64,000 nucleotides of DNA, taken from the NCBI RefSeq assembly GCF_001411805.1, contig NZ_CP007213.1, forward strand, positions 1,240,001 to 1,304,000. Reading direction: 5' to 3'. Of the stretch, positions 26,937 to 34,935 are shown one piece after another. Source of the DNA: Burkholderia plantarii. Its GTDB lineage: Bacteria; Pseudomonadota; Gammaproteobacteria; Burkholderiales; Burkholderiaceae. The position numbers were made by a program, and so were the translations under genes. The notes under the pieces were generated by a model that ran no database searches, was not told where the DNA came from, and saw nothing but the letters and a program-made list of their open reading frames with translations. The stretch's first letter is position 1, and each line of letters starts with the position of its first letter.

Positions 26937-27413
26937 TCAGGCGGAAGCGAAGCGGGGAGGGGCACGCGCGCCGGGGCGCGCATGATGCGCTTGCCGGCGC
27001 GGGCGCGTCAGGCGCGACGGCGCGCGGCGCGTGACGACCGTGACGCGCGCCCACCGCAGGCATGCCAGCACGGCGAACGTGATCGCGATCGCGAACGCGG
27101 CGCTGAACGGGCACAGTTGGCCGCCCTGCATCGCGCCGGCGTGATGCGGATCGACGCTGCCGAAAGCGTCGGAATGGCCGGGCGTGGCCGCGAGCGCCTG
27201 TTCGAGCGCGTCGGCGGCCCGCGCGGCGGCGCCCGTCGGCGCCAGCGGGCCGTGCCCGGTGCAGATCACGAGACCGGGCCAGCCGCCGTCCGCGCTCGGG
27301 TCGAGCATCAGACCGGTCGGGAAGATCAGGCGGAACGCGAGCACGCCGAGAATCAGCGCCGACAGCAGCGGATGATTCGCGCGCCGCGCCAGCAGATGGC
27401 GGAGTCGGCTCAT
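26937..27413 (-). CDS. DUF2946 protein with C-terminal RAPP (possible copper-sensing leader ORF)
   Basis: 158 residues. N-terminal hydrophobic helix (LLSALILGVLAFRLIFP), ICTGHGPL, a His-containing segment (DPHHAGAMQGG), LCPFSAAFAIAITFAVLACL, then a basic tail ending GARAPPRFASA. RAPP is encoded at 26955-26966, five codons before the stop. In a Bordetella DUF2946 protein, copper bound by a CXXC motif releases ribosome arrest at a C-terminal RAPP and allows Rho termination before the next gene. Here the second Cys of CXXC is Ser (CPFS), so the sensing chemistry may differ. It heads the TonB receptor at 24549. A TACAAT -10 lies 9 nt upstream of the ATG. Confidence 0.75.
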   Translation of the reverse strand: MSRLRHLLARRANHPLLSALILGVLAFRLIFPTGLMLDPSADGGWPGLVICTGHGPLAPTGAAARAADALEQALAATPGHSDAFGSVDPHHAGAMQGGQLCPFSAAFAIAITFAVLACLRWARVTVVTRRAPSRLTRPRRQAHHARPGARAPPRFASA

Positions 27414-27422
27414 GGCGGCGGT

Positions 27423-27428
27423 ATTGTA
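27423..27428 (-). promoter_or_regulatory. -10 element of the minus-strand DUF2946 gene
   Basis: TACAAT on the minus strand, 9 nt before the ATG at 27413. Next to it is CCGCAA-TG-TTGCGG (27430-27443), a perfect 6-bp inverted repeat that could bind a regulator. The spacing predicts transcription starting at or beside the ATG. Confidence 0.5.
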
Positions 27429-27613
27429 GCCGCAATGTTGCGGTCGTTCGCTCCGCGACGGGGTGCAGCATCGTCGCGAAAACCGCGCGCCGCGCCGGTT
27501 GTCGTGGCGGTGCGTGGATGCGCGGCGACCCGCGACGCGAGGCGGCGCGGGCACCGCCGGCCGTCGCGCGCCACGGCCCGGCCGCCCTGATACCGGCGAT
27601 TCGGCGATAGCGC

Positions 27614-27643
27614 TTCACGGTCGCCGCCGCTGGGAGTTACAAT
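27614..27643 (+). promoter_or_regulatory. Promoter of the plus-strand DUF2946 gene
   Basis: TTCACG (27614-27619), an 18-bp spacer and TACAAT (27638-27643), with only 9 nt to the ATG at 27653. The nine bases and the -10 are almost the same as those of the divergent DUF2946 gene (TACAAT, then nine bases ending CGCCGCC, then ATG), suggesting duplicated promoters and possibly leaderless transcripts. Confidence 0.5.
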
Positions 27644-27652
27644 CGCGCCGCC

Positions 27653-28147
27653 ATGAACGCACTTCGCCATTTCCTGTTGCGGAACGGCGTCGCGACACGA
27701 CTGTTGTGGGGCCTGATACTGGCCGTGCTGCTGTCCCGCGCGCTGATTTCCGGAGCCGTGATGCTCGACCCGGATTCGCCGGGCGCGGGCGGCTTGGTGC
27801 TGTGCTCGGGGCACGGCCCGCTCGTGATCGGCGCGGCGGGAGTATCCGCCAGCTTCGACGAGCAGTCGCCGATCACGCCGGCCAACGACGCGATGGCGCT
27901 CGCGAGCCTGCTCTCGCATCATGGCCACGACGCTTCGTCGGGCGGCTCGACGTCGTCCGGATCGAGCGGCGATCTGTGCCCGTTCGGCGCGGCGTTGTTC
28001 GTCGCGCTGGGCATGAGCCTGCTGCTCGTCGTGCTGTTCCCCGTCGCCGCCGCGCGGCGGGTCTGGGCGCGTGCCGCCGCATGCGTGGCCGCGCGTTCCC
28101 CGTCCGGCGTTCGTCCTCCCTCCCGCGCGCCTCCCTGCTTCGCCTGA
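27653..28147 (+). CDS. DUF2946 protein with C-terminal RAPP (possible copper-sensing leader ORF)
   Basis: 164 residues, diverged paralogue of the gene at 26937 and transcribed away from it. N-terminal hydrophobic helix, LVLCSGHGPLVIGA, a His-rich stretch SHHGHDASSG, GDLCPFGAALFVALGMSLLLVVLF, and a Pro/Arg-rich tail ending SRAPPCFA. RAPP lies at 28124-28135, three codons before the stop. The CXXC seen in the Bordetella copper-sensing DUF2946 protein is CPFG here. It heads PepSY and TonB-receptor genes. The 210-bp gap to the next gene is C-rich and without a strong hairpin, as expected for a Rho-dependent region. Regulation by copper is inferred, not shown. Confidence 0.75.
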   Translation: MNALRHFLLRNGVATRLLWGLILAVLLSRALISGAVMLDPDSPGAGGLVLCSGHGPLVIGAAGVSASFDEQSPITPANDAMALASLLSHHGHDASSGGSTSSGSSGDLCPFGAALFVALGMSLLLVVLFPVAAARRVWARAAACVAARSPSGVRPPSRAPPCFA

Positions 28148-28357
28148 CCGATCCGTTGCCGCCGCACGCCTGACGCCACGCGTGCCCGTCACCACGTTTC
28201 CCGAAGCCGAACCATGAACCCTGTCGACCGCTCGCGGCCCGCGAGCGACGCCGGCATGCGCGTTGTCCGTGCATGCCGGCCGCGCCTCGCGCCGCCGTCC
28301 CCATCGTCGTCGGCCGCGCGCCGCCTGGTTGCGCCGCCGATCACAAGGAGCTGAGCC

Positions 28358-29845
28358 ATGTCCACCACCCTCGAGCGCGCGAGCGCGGCCGTGCGCTCCC
28401 CGCAGGCCGGCTATCGCACGCTATGGCGCTGGCATTTCTATGCCGGCCTGTTCGTGATGCCGTTCCTGATCGTGCTCGCGATCACCGGCACGCTGTACTG
28501 TTTCCAGCCGCAGATCGAGCCGCTGCTCTATCCGCATCGCCTGCTCGTGACGCCGCGCGCCACGCCCGCGCTCGACGCCGATACGCTGCTGGCCCGTGCC
28601 GGCGCATCGCTGCCTCGCGGCGCCACGCCGGTCTCGGCCGAGATCCGCCGCGCGCCGGACCGCAGCGCCGAGTTCGTGTTCCGCCTGCCCGGCGGGCGGC
28701 GCGAGAGCGTCTATGTCGATCCCTACGACGGCGCCGTGCTTGGCACGCTTGGTGTCGACGACCGCTTCATGCAGATCGACCGGATGGTGCATCGCAAGCT
28801 GCTGCTCGGCAAGCCGGGCGAGCTGCTGATGGAACTGGTGGCATGCTGGACGCTGGTGATGATCGGCACCGGGGTGGCGCTCTGGTGGCCGCGCGAGCCC
28901 GACCGGGCGCGGCGCCTCTGGCGGCCCGACCCGCGGCTGCGCGGCCGGGCGCTCTGGAGGAGCGTGCATGCCTCGCTCGGCATCTGGCTCGCGGCTGGCG
29001 CACTCGCGTTCGTGCTGAGCGGGCTGCCGTGGACGGGCTCATGGGGGCAGGGCTTCAAGGCGTTCGCGACGCGCGTGAAGCTCGGCTCGCCGCCCGGCGC
29101 GTGGGGAGACGCGTCGCTGCGCTCGACGCGCCCCGGCGCGGCGCCGGCTGCCGCGAACGCCAAATCGGACGCTGAGTCGAACACCAAATCGGACGCGATG
29201 CATCACGCCGCCGGCACCGACGATTCGATGCCGGGCATGGTGATGGACGACCTGCCGGTGCGGCTCACGCCCTGGGCCGTCGGCCAGGTGCCGGTGCCCG
29301 AATCGACCGCGGCGGCGCCGGGCGCGCGGCCGCTCACGCTCGACCAGGCGATCGCGGCGATGGCCGCGCACGGCGTGACGAGCGGCTACACGCTGGTGCT
29401 GCCGACGAGTCCGGACGGCGTCTACACGGCCTCGTACTTTCCCGCCGATCCGAAGGCGGAGCGCACGCTCTCGCTCGACCAGTACAGCGGCGCGGTGCTG
29501 CGCGACATCCGCTACGCCGATTACGGCGCGATCGCGCAGGCCGTCTCGTATGGCACGGCGCTGCACATGGGCCGCTATTTCGGGCTCGCGAACCAGCTGA
29601 TCTGCGCGGCGCTGTCGCTCGGCCTCGCGGCGATGGCGCTGACCGGCTTCGTGATGTGGTGGAAGCGGCGCCCGGCGCTGTCGCTCGGCGCGCCGCCGCG
29701 TGAACGCCGGCCGCCGCCGATGCGCGCCTGGATCGCCGGGCTCGTGCTGCTCGGCCTCGTGTTCCCGCTGATGGGCGCGAGCCTCGTCGCCGTCTGGCTC
29801 GTCGACCGGCTGCTGTTCAGCCGGGCCGCGCGAGCGATGGCCTGA
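28358..29845 (+). CDS. PepSY-domain inner-membrane protein (metal reductase-like)
   Basis: 495 residues with four to five membrane segments: an N-terminal helix (LWRWHFYAGLFVMPFLIVLAITGTLYCFQ), a helix pair around residues 160-180 and 210-235, and two near the C-terminus. PepSY-type extracytoplasmic stretches lie between. A Met/His-rich insert (HHAAGTDDSMPGMVMDD, after residue 285) could bind copper or iron. This architecture matches the PiuB/PepSY_TM family found with TonB receptors and thought to reduce metal chelates in the periplasm. RBS AAGGAG 7 nt before the ATG. It follows a DUF2946 gene and precedes a TonB receptor, forming one probable uptake operon. Confidence 0.87.
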   Translation: MSTTLERASAAVRSPQAGYRTLWRWHFYAGLFVMPFLIVLAITGTLYCFQPQIEPLLYPHRLLVTPRATPALDADTLLARAGASLPRGATPVSAEIRRAPDRSAEFVFRLPGGRRESVYVDPYDGAVLGTLGVDDRFMQIDRMVHRKLLLGKPGELLMELVACWTLVMIGTGVALWWPREPDRARRLWRPDPRLRGRALWRSVHASLGIWLAAGALAFVLSGLPWTGSWGQGFKAFATRVKLGSPPGAWGDASLRSTRPGAAPAAANAKSDAESNTKSDAMHHAAGTDDSMPGMVMDDLPVRLTPWAVGQVPVPESTAAAPGARPLTLDQAIAAMAAHGVTSGYTLVLPTSPDGVYTASYFPADPKAERTLSLDQYSGAVLRDIRYADYGAIAQAVSYGTALHMGRYFGLANQLICAALSLGLAAMALTGFVMWWKRRPALSLGAPPRERRPPPMRAWIAGLVLLGLVFPLMGASLVAVWLVDRLLFSRAARAMA

Positions 29846-29852
29846 CGCCACG

Positions 29853-29886
29853 CCCGCCGGCGCCGTTCGATCGGCGCGCCGGCGGG
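29853..29886. terminator. Strong hairpin between PepSY and TonB receptor genes
   Basis: Perfect 11-bp stem CCCGCCGGCGC / GCGCCGGCGGG with a 12-nt loop, no T-tract. It may attenuate read-through into the receptor gene at 30101 or stabilise the upstream mRNA. Confidence 0.5.
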
Positions 29887-30100
29887 AATGCGGGGCGCCG
29901 GGGGGCGCGCCGCCAGCCGATCGCCGGCCGCCCGGCGTGTGCGCGATGCATGCGCCGGGGCGATCCCGACCGCCGGCACGGCACGCCGTCTGGCTTGCGT
30001 CGTTCCGCCGAGCTGTGAATTCCGGTTCGCAGTCCTATGCGATCGATGCAGGCGAGCCGCCACGCCCGCGGTCCGACCACGACCTGATTTCCATAACGAC

Positions 30101-32224
30101 ATGATCCGTATTTCCCGACTCACGGCCGCCCTGTCCGGCGTGCTGTCCGCCCTTGCCGCGTCCGGCGCGGCCGCGCAGGCCGCCGCCGCCGCCGGTGCGG
30201 CCGAACCGGCGTCAGCCACGCCGCTGCCTTCGATCGCCGTCACCGCCCGCCCGATCGCCTCGCCCACCTCGCTGCCGAGCGCCGAGCTGAAGCACCGGAT
30301 CGACCAGACGGTCGGCTCGGTCGGCTTCGTCGACGCGTCGAGCTACGCGAACAGCTATGCGTTCACGCTGCGCGACGTGCTGCAGAACGCGCCGGGCGTG
30401 TTCGTCGAGAACCGCTACGGCCAGGAGTTGCGGCTGTCGATCCGCGGTTCGGGCATCGCGCGCGGCTATCACGCGCGCGGCCTCGACATCCTGCAGGACG
30501 GCATCCCGACCAACCTGGCCGACGGCAGCGGCGACTATTACCAGATCGATCCGCTCGCGCTGCAGGCCACCGAGATCTACAAGGGCGGCAACGGCCTGCA
30601 ATACGGCGCGTCCACGCTCGGCGGCGCGATCAACTTCGTCACGCCGACGGCCTACACGGCCGAGGCGCCGAACATCGTGCGCGTGGAGGGCGGCAGCGAC
30701 GCCACGCTGCGTACCAGCGCGCAGCTCTCGCGCGTGATCGGGCCGCTCGATTTCCTCGCCACCTTCAGCGTGAACCATGCCGACGGCTGGCGCGACCACG
30801 AGCGCGGCCAGTACGAGCAGTTCAACGCGAACCTCGGCTACCGCTTCAGCCCGGGCGTGGAGACGCGCTTCTACGTCGGCGCCTACGTGGTGGACCAGCA
30901 GCTGCCCGGCTCGCTGTCGCTGTCCGACGCGCTGCACAACCCCACCGCGGCGGCGCCGAGCGCGCTGTCGGGCGACCAGGCGCGCAACTCGCGCACCGAG
31001 CGCATCGCGAACCGCACCACGGTCGAGCTGGACGGCGGCGGCGAGCTGCAGTTCGACACCTGGGCGATCCACAAGAGCCTCTATCACCCGATCTTCCAGG
31101 TGATCGACCAGGACGGCTGGACCTACGGCTTCGCGCCGCGCTTCACCACGCACCCGACGCTGGCCGGGATGCGCGACGACCTGATCGTCGGCGCGCGTTT
31201 CTTCGGCGGGCGCACCGAGGCGAACCAGTTCGTCAACGTGAACGGCGAGCGCGGCGCGCAGACGCTCGACTCGCGGCAGACCGCGTTCAACTACGAGGCC
31301 TACGTCGAGAACCGGCTGTTCTTCCTGCCGACCGTCGCGCTGATGACGGGCGTGAAGGTGCTGCACTCGGTGCGCGAATACATCGACTACGGCGGCCTGC
31401 CGGGCGACGCCGCGTACAAGTCCACGCGCGCCGCGTACAGCGGCCTGAACCCGAAGCTGGGCCTGCTCTGGCAGCCCGGGCGCGAGATCCAGGCGTTCGT
31501 CGACGTCACGCGCAGCCAGGACGTGCCCGACTTCACGGATCTCTCGCAGACCTTCGCCGGCACCACGCGCTTCACGCCGCTCGCGGCGCAGCATGCGTGG
31601 ACCCTCGAACTCGGCACGCGCGGCCGGCGCGATCGCGTCAGCTGGGACCTGACCGCCTACCGTTCGCTGGTGCGCGACCAGCTGCTGCAATACACGACCG
31701 ACCCCGACATTCCGGCCGCGACCTTCAACGCCAACAAGACGGTGCTGCAAGGCATCGAGGCCGGCGCGTCGATCGACGTATGGCGTGACGTGACGCGGCG
31801 CGGCGCGGGCGATCGCATCACGCTGTCGGGCGTCTGGAATCTCAGCGATTTCCGCTTCAAGGACGATCCGCAATACGGCTCGAACCGCATCGCCGGCGTG
31901 CCGCTCAACGTGCTGCGCGGCGTGCTGGGCTACGCGCGGCCGAACGGCTTCCATGTCTCGGCCAGCGTCGACTGGGTGCCCTCGGGCGCCTGGGCCGACG
32001 ACGCGAATACGCTGCGCGTGCCCGGCTACACGGTGTTCGGCATGCAGGCCGGGATGGATTTCCGCAACGGCCTGTCGGTTTATGTCGATCTGCGCAATCT
32101 CGCGAACAAGCGCTACGTGTCGGACATCAGCACGGTGGCGAACGCGCGGACCGCGTCGAGCACCGCGATCTTCTATCCGGGCGCGGGGCGCAGCGTGTTC
32201 GCGGGGATGCGTTACGCGTTCTGA
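30101..32224 (+). CDS. TonB-dependent outer-membrane receptor (FecA-like, probable metal)
   Basis: 707 residues: signal peptide (LAASGAAAQA), plug domain with LRDVLQNAPGVFVENRYGQELRLSIRGSG and IYKGGNGLQYGASTLGGAINFVTP, and a barrel ending in SVFAGMRYAF with the terminal Phe. The plug lacks the classical LRGPxS motif of siderophore receptors and has KGGNGLQYGASTLGG instead, like the FecA/ferric-citrate and BfrG-type group. It sits behind the DUF2946-PepSY genes, the same order as the Bordetella copper-repressed bfrG operon, so copper or another metal chelate is a reasonable cargo. The ATG at 30101 opens the signal peptide; the region 29887-30100 carries no other gene. Confidence 0.9.
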   Translation: MIRISRLTAALSGVLSALAASGAAAQAAAAAGAAEPASATPLPSIAVTARPIASPTSLPSAELKHRIDQTVGSVGFVDASSYANSYAFTLRDVLQNAPGVFVENRYGQELRLSIRGSGIARGYHARGLDILQDGIPTNLADGSGDYYQIDPLALQATEIYKGGNGLQYGASTLGGAINFVTPTAYTAEAPNIVRVEGGSDATLRTSAQLSRVIGPLDFLATFSVNHADGWRDHERGQYEQFNANLGYRFSPGVETRFYVGAYVVDQQLPGSLSLSDALHNPTAAAPSALSGDQARNSRTERIANRTTVELDGGGELQFDTWAIHKSLYHPIFQVIDQDGWTYGFAPRFTTHPTLAGMRDDLIVGARFFGGRTEANQFVNVNGERGAQTLDSRQTAFNYEAYVENRLFFLPTVALMTGVKVLHSVREYIDYGGLPGDAAYKSTRAAYSGLNPKLGLLWQPGREIQAFVDVTRSQDVPDFTDLSQTFAGTTRFTPLAAQHAWTLELGTRGRRDRVSWDLTAYRSLVRDQLLQYTTDPDIPAATFNANKTVLQGIEAGASIDVWRDVTRRGAGDRITLSGVWNLSDFRFKDDPQYGSNRIAGVPLNVLRGVLGYARPNGFHVSASVDWVPSGAWADDANTLRVPGYTVFGMQAGMDFRNGLSVYVDLRNLANKRYVSDISTVANARTASSTAIFYPGAGRSVFAGMRYAF

Positions 32225-32271
32225 CGGCGCGCGGCGTGGCAGCGACGTGATGGCGGTGATGCGGCGCAGCG

Positions 32272-32301
32272 TTGCCGCCGCGAATATTGGCCCGCTAGAA
32301 T
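32272..32301 (+). promoter_or_regulatory. Candidate promoter of the RidA-family gene
   Basis: TTGCCG (32272-32277), an 18-bp spacer, TAGAAT (32296-32301); the gene starts 33 nt downstream. Both boxes match the sigma70 consensus at four to five positions. Confidence 0.5.
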
Positions 32302-32333
32302 CGTCGCTCGCCGCCTTTCACTCCACGGGAGCC

Positions 32334-32738
32334 ATGCCGATGTCTTCACCCACGCAGTTCTGGATGGTCGAGGGCGCGCCGACGCCGGTCGGCCCGTTCT
32401 CTCACGCGACCGAGCGCGACGGCTGGATCTTCGTGACCGGCCAGATGCCGACGCAGCCCGACGACGACGGCGCACCGCTGCCCGACGGCATCGTCGCGCA
32501 GACGCGGCGCGTGATGGACAACCTGATCCTGGTGCTGGAAGGCATGGGGCTCGGCCTCGAGCACGTGATGTCGGCGCGCATCTTCCTGACCGAGTTCAAG
32601 CGCGACTACGCGGCGATGAACGAGACCTACGCGTCGTATTTCCCGAAGGGCCGGCTGCCGGCCCGCACCTGCGTGGGCGTGACGGGGCTCGCGCGCGACG
32701 CGATCGTCGAGATCGACTTCATCGCGAAGCGGCCCTGA
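32334..32738 (+). CDS. RidA/YjgF-family reactive imine deaminase-like protein
   Basis: 134 residues of the RidA (YjgF/YER057c/UK114) family, trimeric enzymes that hydrolyse reactive enamine/imine intermediates such as 2-aminoacrylate. Family features: PVGPFSHATERDGWIFVTGQMP at the N-terminus, ILEGMGLGLEHVMSARIFLTE in the middle, and the C-terminal LPARTCVGVTGLARDAIVEIDFIA, which provides the Arg that binds carboxylates. Start could be the ATG at 32334 or 32340. It has its own promoter and a strong terminator behind it, so it is probably a single-gene unit unrelated to the metal genes around it. Confidence 0.93.
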   Translation: MPMSSPTQFWMVEGAPTPVGPFSHATERDGWIFVTGQMPTQPDDDGAPLPDGIVAQTRRVMDNLILVLEGMGLGLEHVMSARIFLTEFKRDYAAMNETYASYFPKGRLPARTCVGVTGLARDAIVEIDFIAKRP

Positions 32739-32784
32739 CGCGAGCCCGGCCGGATCAAAAGCGGGAATCAGGAACGGGAATCAC

Positions 32785-32822
32785 AAACGGCGACGCCGGC
32801 TGTCTGGCCGGCGTCGCCGTTT
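32785..32822. terminator. Bidirectional terminator, 16-bp perfect stem
   Basis: AAACGGCGACGCCGGC (32785-32800) pairs over all 16 bp with 32807-32822, loop TGTCTG. Read in either direction the stem ends in A/T-rich bases (TTT or AAA). It separates the RidA gene from the convergent copC end. Confidence 0.88.
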
Positions 32823-32868
32823 CGTGCCGGGGCGCGGCCGGCGCATCGCGCACCGGCCGCGCCGTCGC

Positions 32869-33237
32869 TCACTGCGCGGTGAACGTGTAGGTGCCCTGGG
32901 TGCGATGGCCGTCGGTGGCGACGGCGACCCAGTTGACGGTATGGACGCCCGGCTTCAGCGCGGCGAGCGCGACGCTCATGCGCTTGTTCCCGTCGCCGCT
33001 CACGCTCGACTTGCCTTGCGTGACGGACTGGCCGCCCGCGTCGGTCACCTTGATCGAGCTGAACGCGGGTTCGAGCCCTTCGTCGAAATCGATCGCGACG
33101 GCCGCCGTGGAGACCGGTGCGGTGGTGCCGGCCTCGGGCGTGCGATGGGTCGGATGCGCATGCGCGAACGCGAGCGGCGCGGCGGCCGCGAGCAGCAGGG
33201 CGGTGACACCGCGTGCCGCGAACTGGCGAAGCTTCAT
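32869..33237 (-). CDS. copC: CopC-domain copper resistance/acquisition protein
   Basis: 122 residues: signal peptide (LLLAAAAPLAFA) then the mature N-terminus HAHPTHRTP, whose His residues match the Cu(II) site of CopC. The immunoglobulin-like CopC fold ends with the conserved VNWVAVATDGHRTQGTYTFTAQ. It binds copper in the periplasm. It is the last gene of a minus-strand operon DUF2946-SCO1-PCuAC-CopC, in which all four products fit periplasmic copper handling. RBS AGGGAG before the ATG. Confidence 0.9.
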   Translation of the reverse strand: MKLRQFAARGVTALLLAAAAPLAFAHAHPTHRTPEAGTTAPVSTAAVAIDFDEGLEPAFSSIKVTDAGGQSVTQGKSSVSGDGNKRMSVALAALKPGVHTVNWVAVATDGHRTQGTYTFTAQ

Positions 33238-33289
33238 GGAAGGCTCCCTGGTGGAATGATGGATGGTGGCCGCGACGAGCCGCAACCGC

Positions 33290-33736
33290 TTACTTCGACA
33301 TTGCCTTCGGGCTTTCCAGCATGCACGACGAGGTCAGCTTCTCGCCGTCGCTGAACGTGAAGGTCAGCGGGATCGTGGTGCCCACCTTGAGCGCCTGTTT
33401 CGGCTCTTCCAGCATCACGTGATAGCCGCCCGGCGCGAACGACAGCGTGCCGTTGGCCGGCACCGTCGCCTTGTCCACCATCACCATCTTCGACATGCTG
33501 CCGTTGCTCTGCGTCTGGTGCAGCATGGCCATGCCGAACGCGTCGGTGGCCACGTCGGTCAGGTCGACGGGCTTGGCGCCCGAGTTCGCGATCTCGAAGA
33601 AGCCACCCGACGGGATGCCGGCCGGCATCGCGCGGATTCGGCAGTGCGAGACGGTCAGGGCGCCGGGCGCGGCGAACGCGGTGGCGCAGGCGGCGACGAG
33701 CGGAGCGGCGGCGAGCAGACGGAATGCGAGTTTCAT
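33290..33736 (-). CDS. PCu(A)C-type periplasmic copper chaperone
   Basis: 148 residues. Signal peptide of about 22 residues, then a cupredoxin-like domain with the complete Cu(I) motif H-x10-M-x21-H-x-M: His73, Met84, His106 and Met108. Such proteins deliver Cu(I) to the CuA or CuB centre of cytochrome oxidase together with SCO1. AGGAG stands 7 nt before the ATG. It lies between the SCO1 and CopC genes (gaps of about 50 bp), which supports a cytochrome-oxidase copper-insertion role under copper limitation. Confidence 0.92.
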   Translation of the reverse strand: MKLAFRLLAAAPLVAACATAFAAPGALTVSHCRIRAMPAGIPSGGFFEIANSGAKPVDLTDVATDAFGMAMLHQTQSNGSMSKMVMVDKATVPANGTLSFAPGGYHVMLEEPKQALKVGTTIPLTFTFSDGEKLTSSCMLESPKAMSK

Positions 33737-33783
33737 GTTGGACTCCTGATGGGATTCGAAGGGAAGGCGGCGCGGCCGGCGGC

Positions 33784-34428
33784 TCACGCGTCGTTCTTGA
33801 GCAGCAGCGGCAGATCGTGAACCCACGGCGCGGTGCCCTGGCCGTCGCGCGCGAACAGGCGCAGCTTGCCGTTCGAATCGAACACGATGCTGGCGGCGGT
33901 GTGGTTCATCGAGTAGTTGTCGGCGCTGGAGCCGGCCACCTGCTCGTAGGTGATGCGGAAGTCGCTGGTCACCTGTTTCAGCTGCGCGTCGCTGGCGGGC
34001 CGCAGCGCGCGGAACGACGGATCGAAGGCGCTCACGTATTGCGCGAGCACCGTGTTCGTGTCGCGCTTCGGATCGACGCTGACGAACAGCACCTGCACGC
34101 GCTTCGCGGTGTCGGGGCCGAGCTGGTTCAGCGCCTGCGCCAGTTCGGCGAGCGTGGTCGGGCAGACGTCGGGGCAATGCGTGTAGCCGAACAGCAGCAC
34201 CACGGCCTTGCCGCGATAGTCGGCCAGCGTGCGGGTCTTGCCGTCGGTGTCGGGCAGCGAGAAATCGTGGCCGAACTGCGTGTTGCCGGTGATGTCGAGA
34301 TTGGTGAACGACGGCTCGCTCTGCTTGCAGCCGGACAGCAGCGAAACGCCGGCGAGCGCGCAGACGATCGCGAGGGTGGCCGCGCGCCGCGAGGCGCGGA
34401 ACGCGGGAAGGGCGGATCGGGTGGACAT
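33784..34428 (-). CDS. SCO1/SenC thioredoxin-fold copper metallochaperone
   Basis: 214-residue lipoprotein: hydrophobic signal ending LLSGC with the lipidated Cys34, then a thioredoxin fold. The copper site consists of Cys85 and Cys89 in THCPDVCP and His176 in MNHTAAS. DPKRDT and the C-terminal GTAPWVHDLPLLL are also family features. SCO proteins load or reduce the CuA site of cytochrome c oxidase in the periplasm. The start at 34428 is preferred by signal-peptide position. It is the second gene of the DUF2946-SCO1-PCuAC-CopC operon. Confidence 0.93.
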   Translation of the reverse strand: MSTRSALPAFRASRRAATLAIVCALAGVSLLSGCKQSEPSFTNLDITGNTQFGHDFSLPDTDGKTRTLADYRGKAVVLLFGYTHCPDVCPTTLAELAQALNQLGPDTAKRVQVLFVSVDPKRDTNTVLAQYVSAFDPSFRALRPASDAQLKQVTSDFRITYEQVAGSSADNYSMNHTAASIVFDSNGKLRLFARDGQGTAPWVHDLPLLLKNDA

Positions 34429-34569
34429 GGTGAAGGTCGCCACGAAAACGGGAACATCGAAGAAAACCTCGATCGCGCGCCGGGTGGGCGCGGCGGCGGG
34501 CACGGGCGAGCCCGTGCTGCCGTCATGCGGCGCCGTTCAGGCGCCGCGCGATCGAACGCGAAACGGGAA

Positions 34570-34935
34570 TCAGGCCGACGGCGGTGGCGCGCGCGCGGAG
34601 GCGGCGAGCGTCGTGAACGAGCGCGGCGCCGGCGCGGGCAGCGGGCGTGCCGCGCGCCGCACCAGCGGATGCAGCGGCAGGGCGGCCGGCGCGGGCGCCG
34701 GCGGGGCGTAGGAATGGGCGGCGAGCAGATCGCAGTAGCCGCAGGCGGACAGGGCATTGCCGGCCGGGACGCGGTGGCCCGGATGCTGCGCCGCGGTACA
34801 GATCGTCGCATCGGGCTGGCGCGCGACGGCCGCTTCGGCCATCTGGCTCGCGAGCGGCATCAGCACCAGCAGCCAGATGGCCAGCAGGCCGAGCCAGGCA
34901 GTCAGGCGGCGACGGGAATCGGTAGGGGGCGGCAT
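34570..34935 (-). CDS. DUF2946 protein with CXXC and C-terminal RAPP (probable copper-sensing leader ORF)
   Basis: 121 residues. N-terminal hydrophobic helix (WLGLLAIWLLVLMPLASQMAEA), ICTAAQHPGH, the CXXC motif ACGYCDLLAAH, and a Pro-rich tail ending SARAPPPSA. RAPP is encoded at 34582-34593, three codons before the stop. CXXC plus a terminal RAPP is the combination described for the Bordetella copper-responsive upstream ORF of this family. It heads SCO1, PCuAC and CopC after a 141-bp gap. A TACCAT -10-like element (34942-34947) only 6 nt from the ATG suggests a leaderless or near-leaderless transcript. Copper regulation remains inferred. Confidence 0.8.
   Translation of the reverse strand: MPPPTDSRRRLTAWLGLLAIWLLVLMPLASQMAEAAVARQPDATICTAAQHPGHRVPAGNALSACGYCDLLAAHSYAPPAPAPAALPLHPLVRRAARPLPAPAPRSFTTLAASARAPPPSA

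Noticed and set aside
28214..28354. Small ORF between the DUF2946 and PepSY genes, ending in the PepSY RBS
   Set aside because: No Shine-Dalgarno and a Pro/Arg-rich product; the overlap with AAGGAG is probably chance, though it might be checked for coupling.
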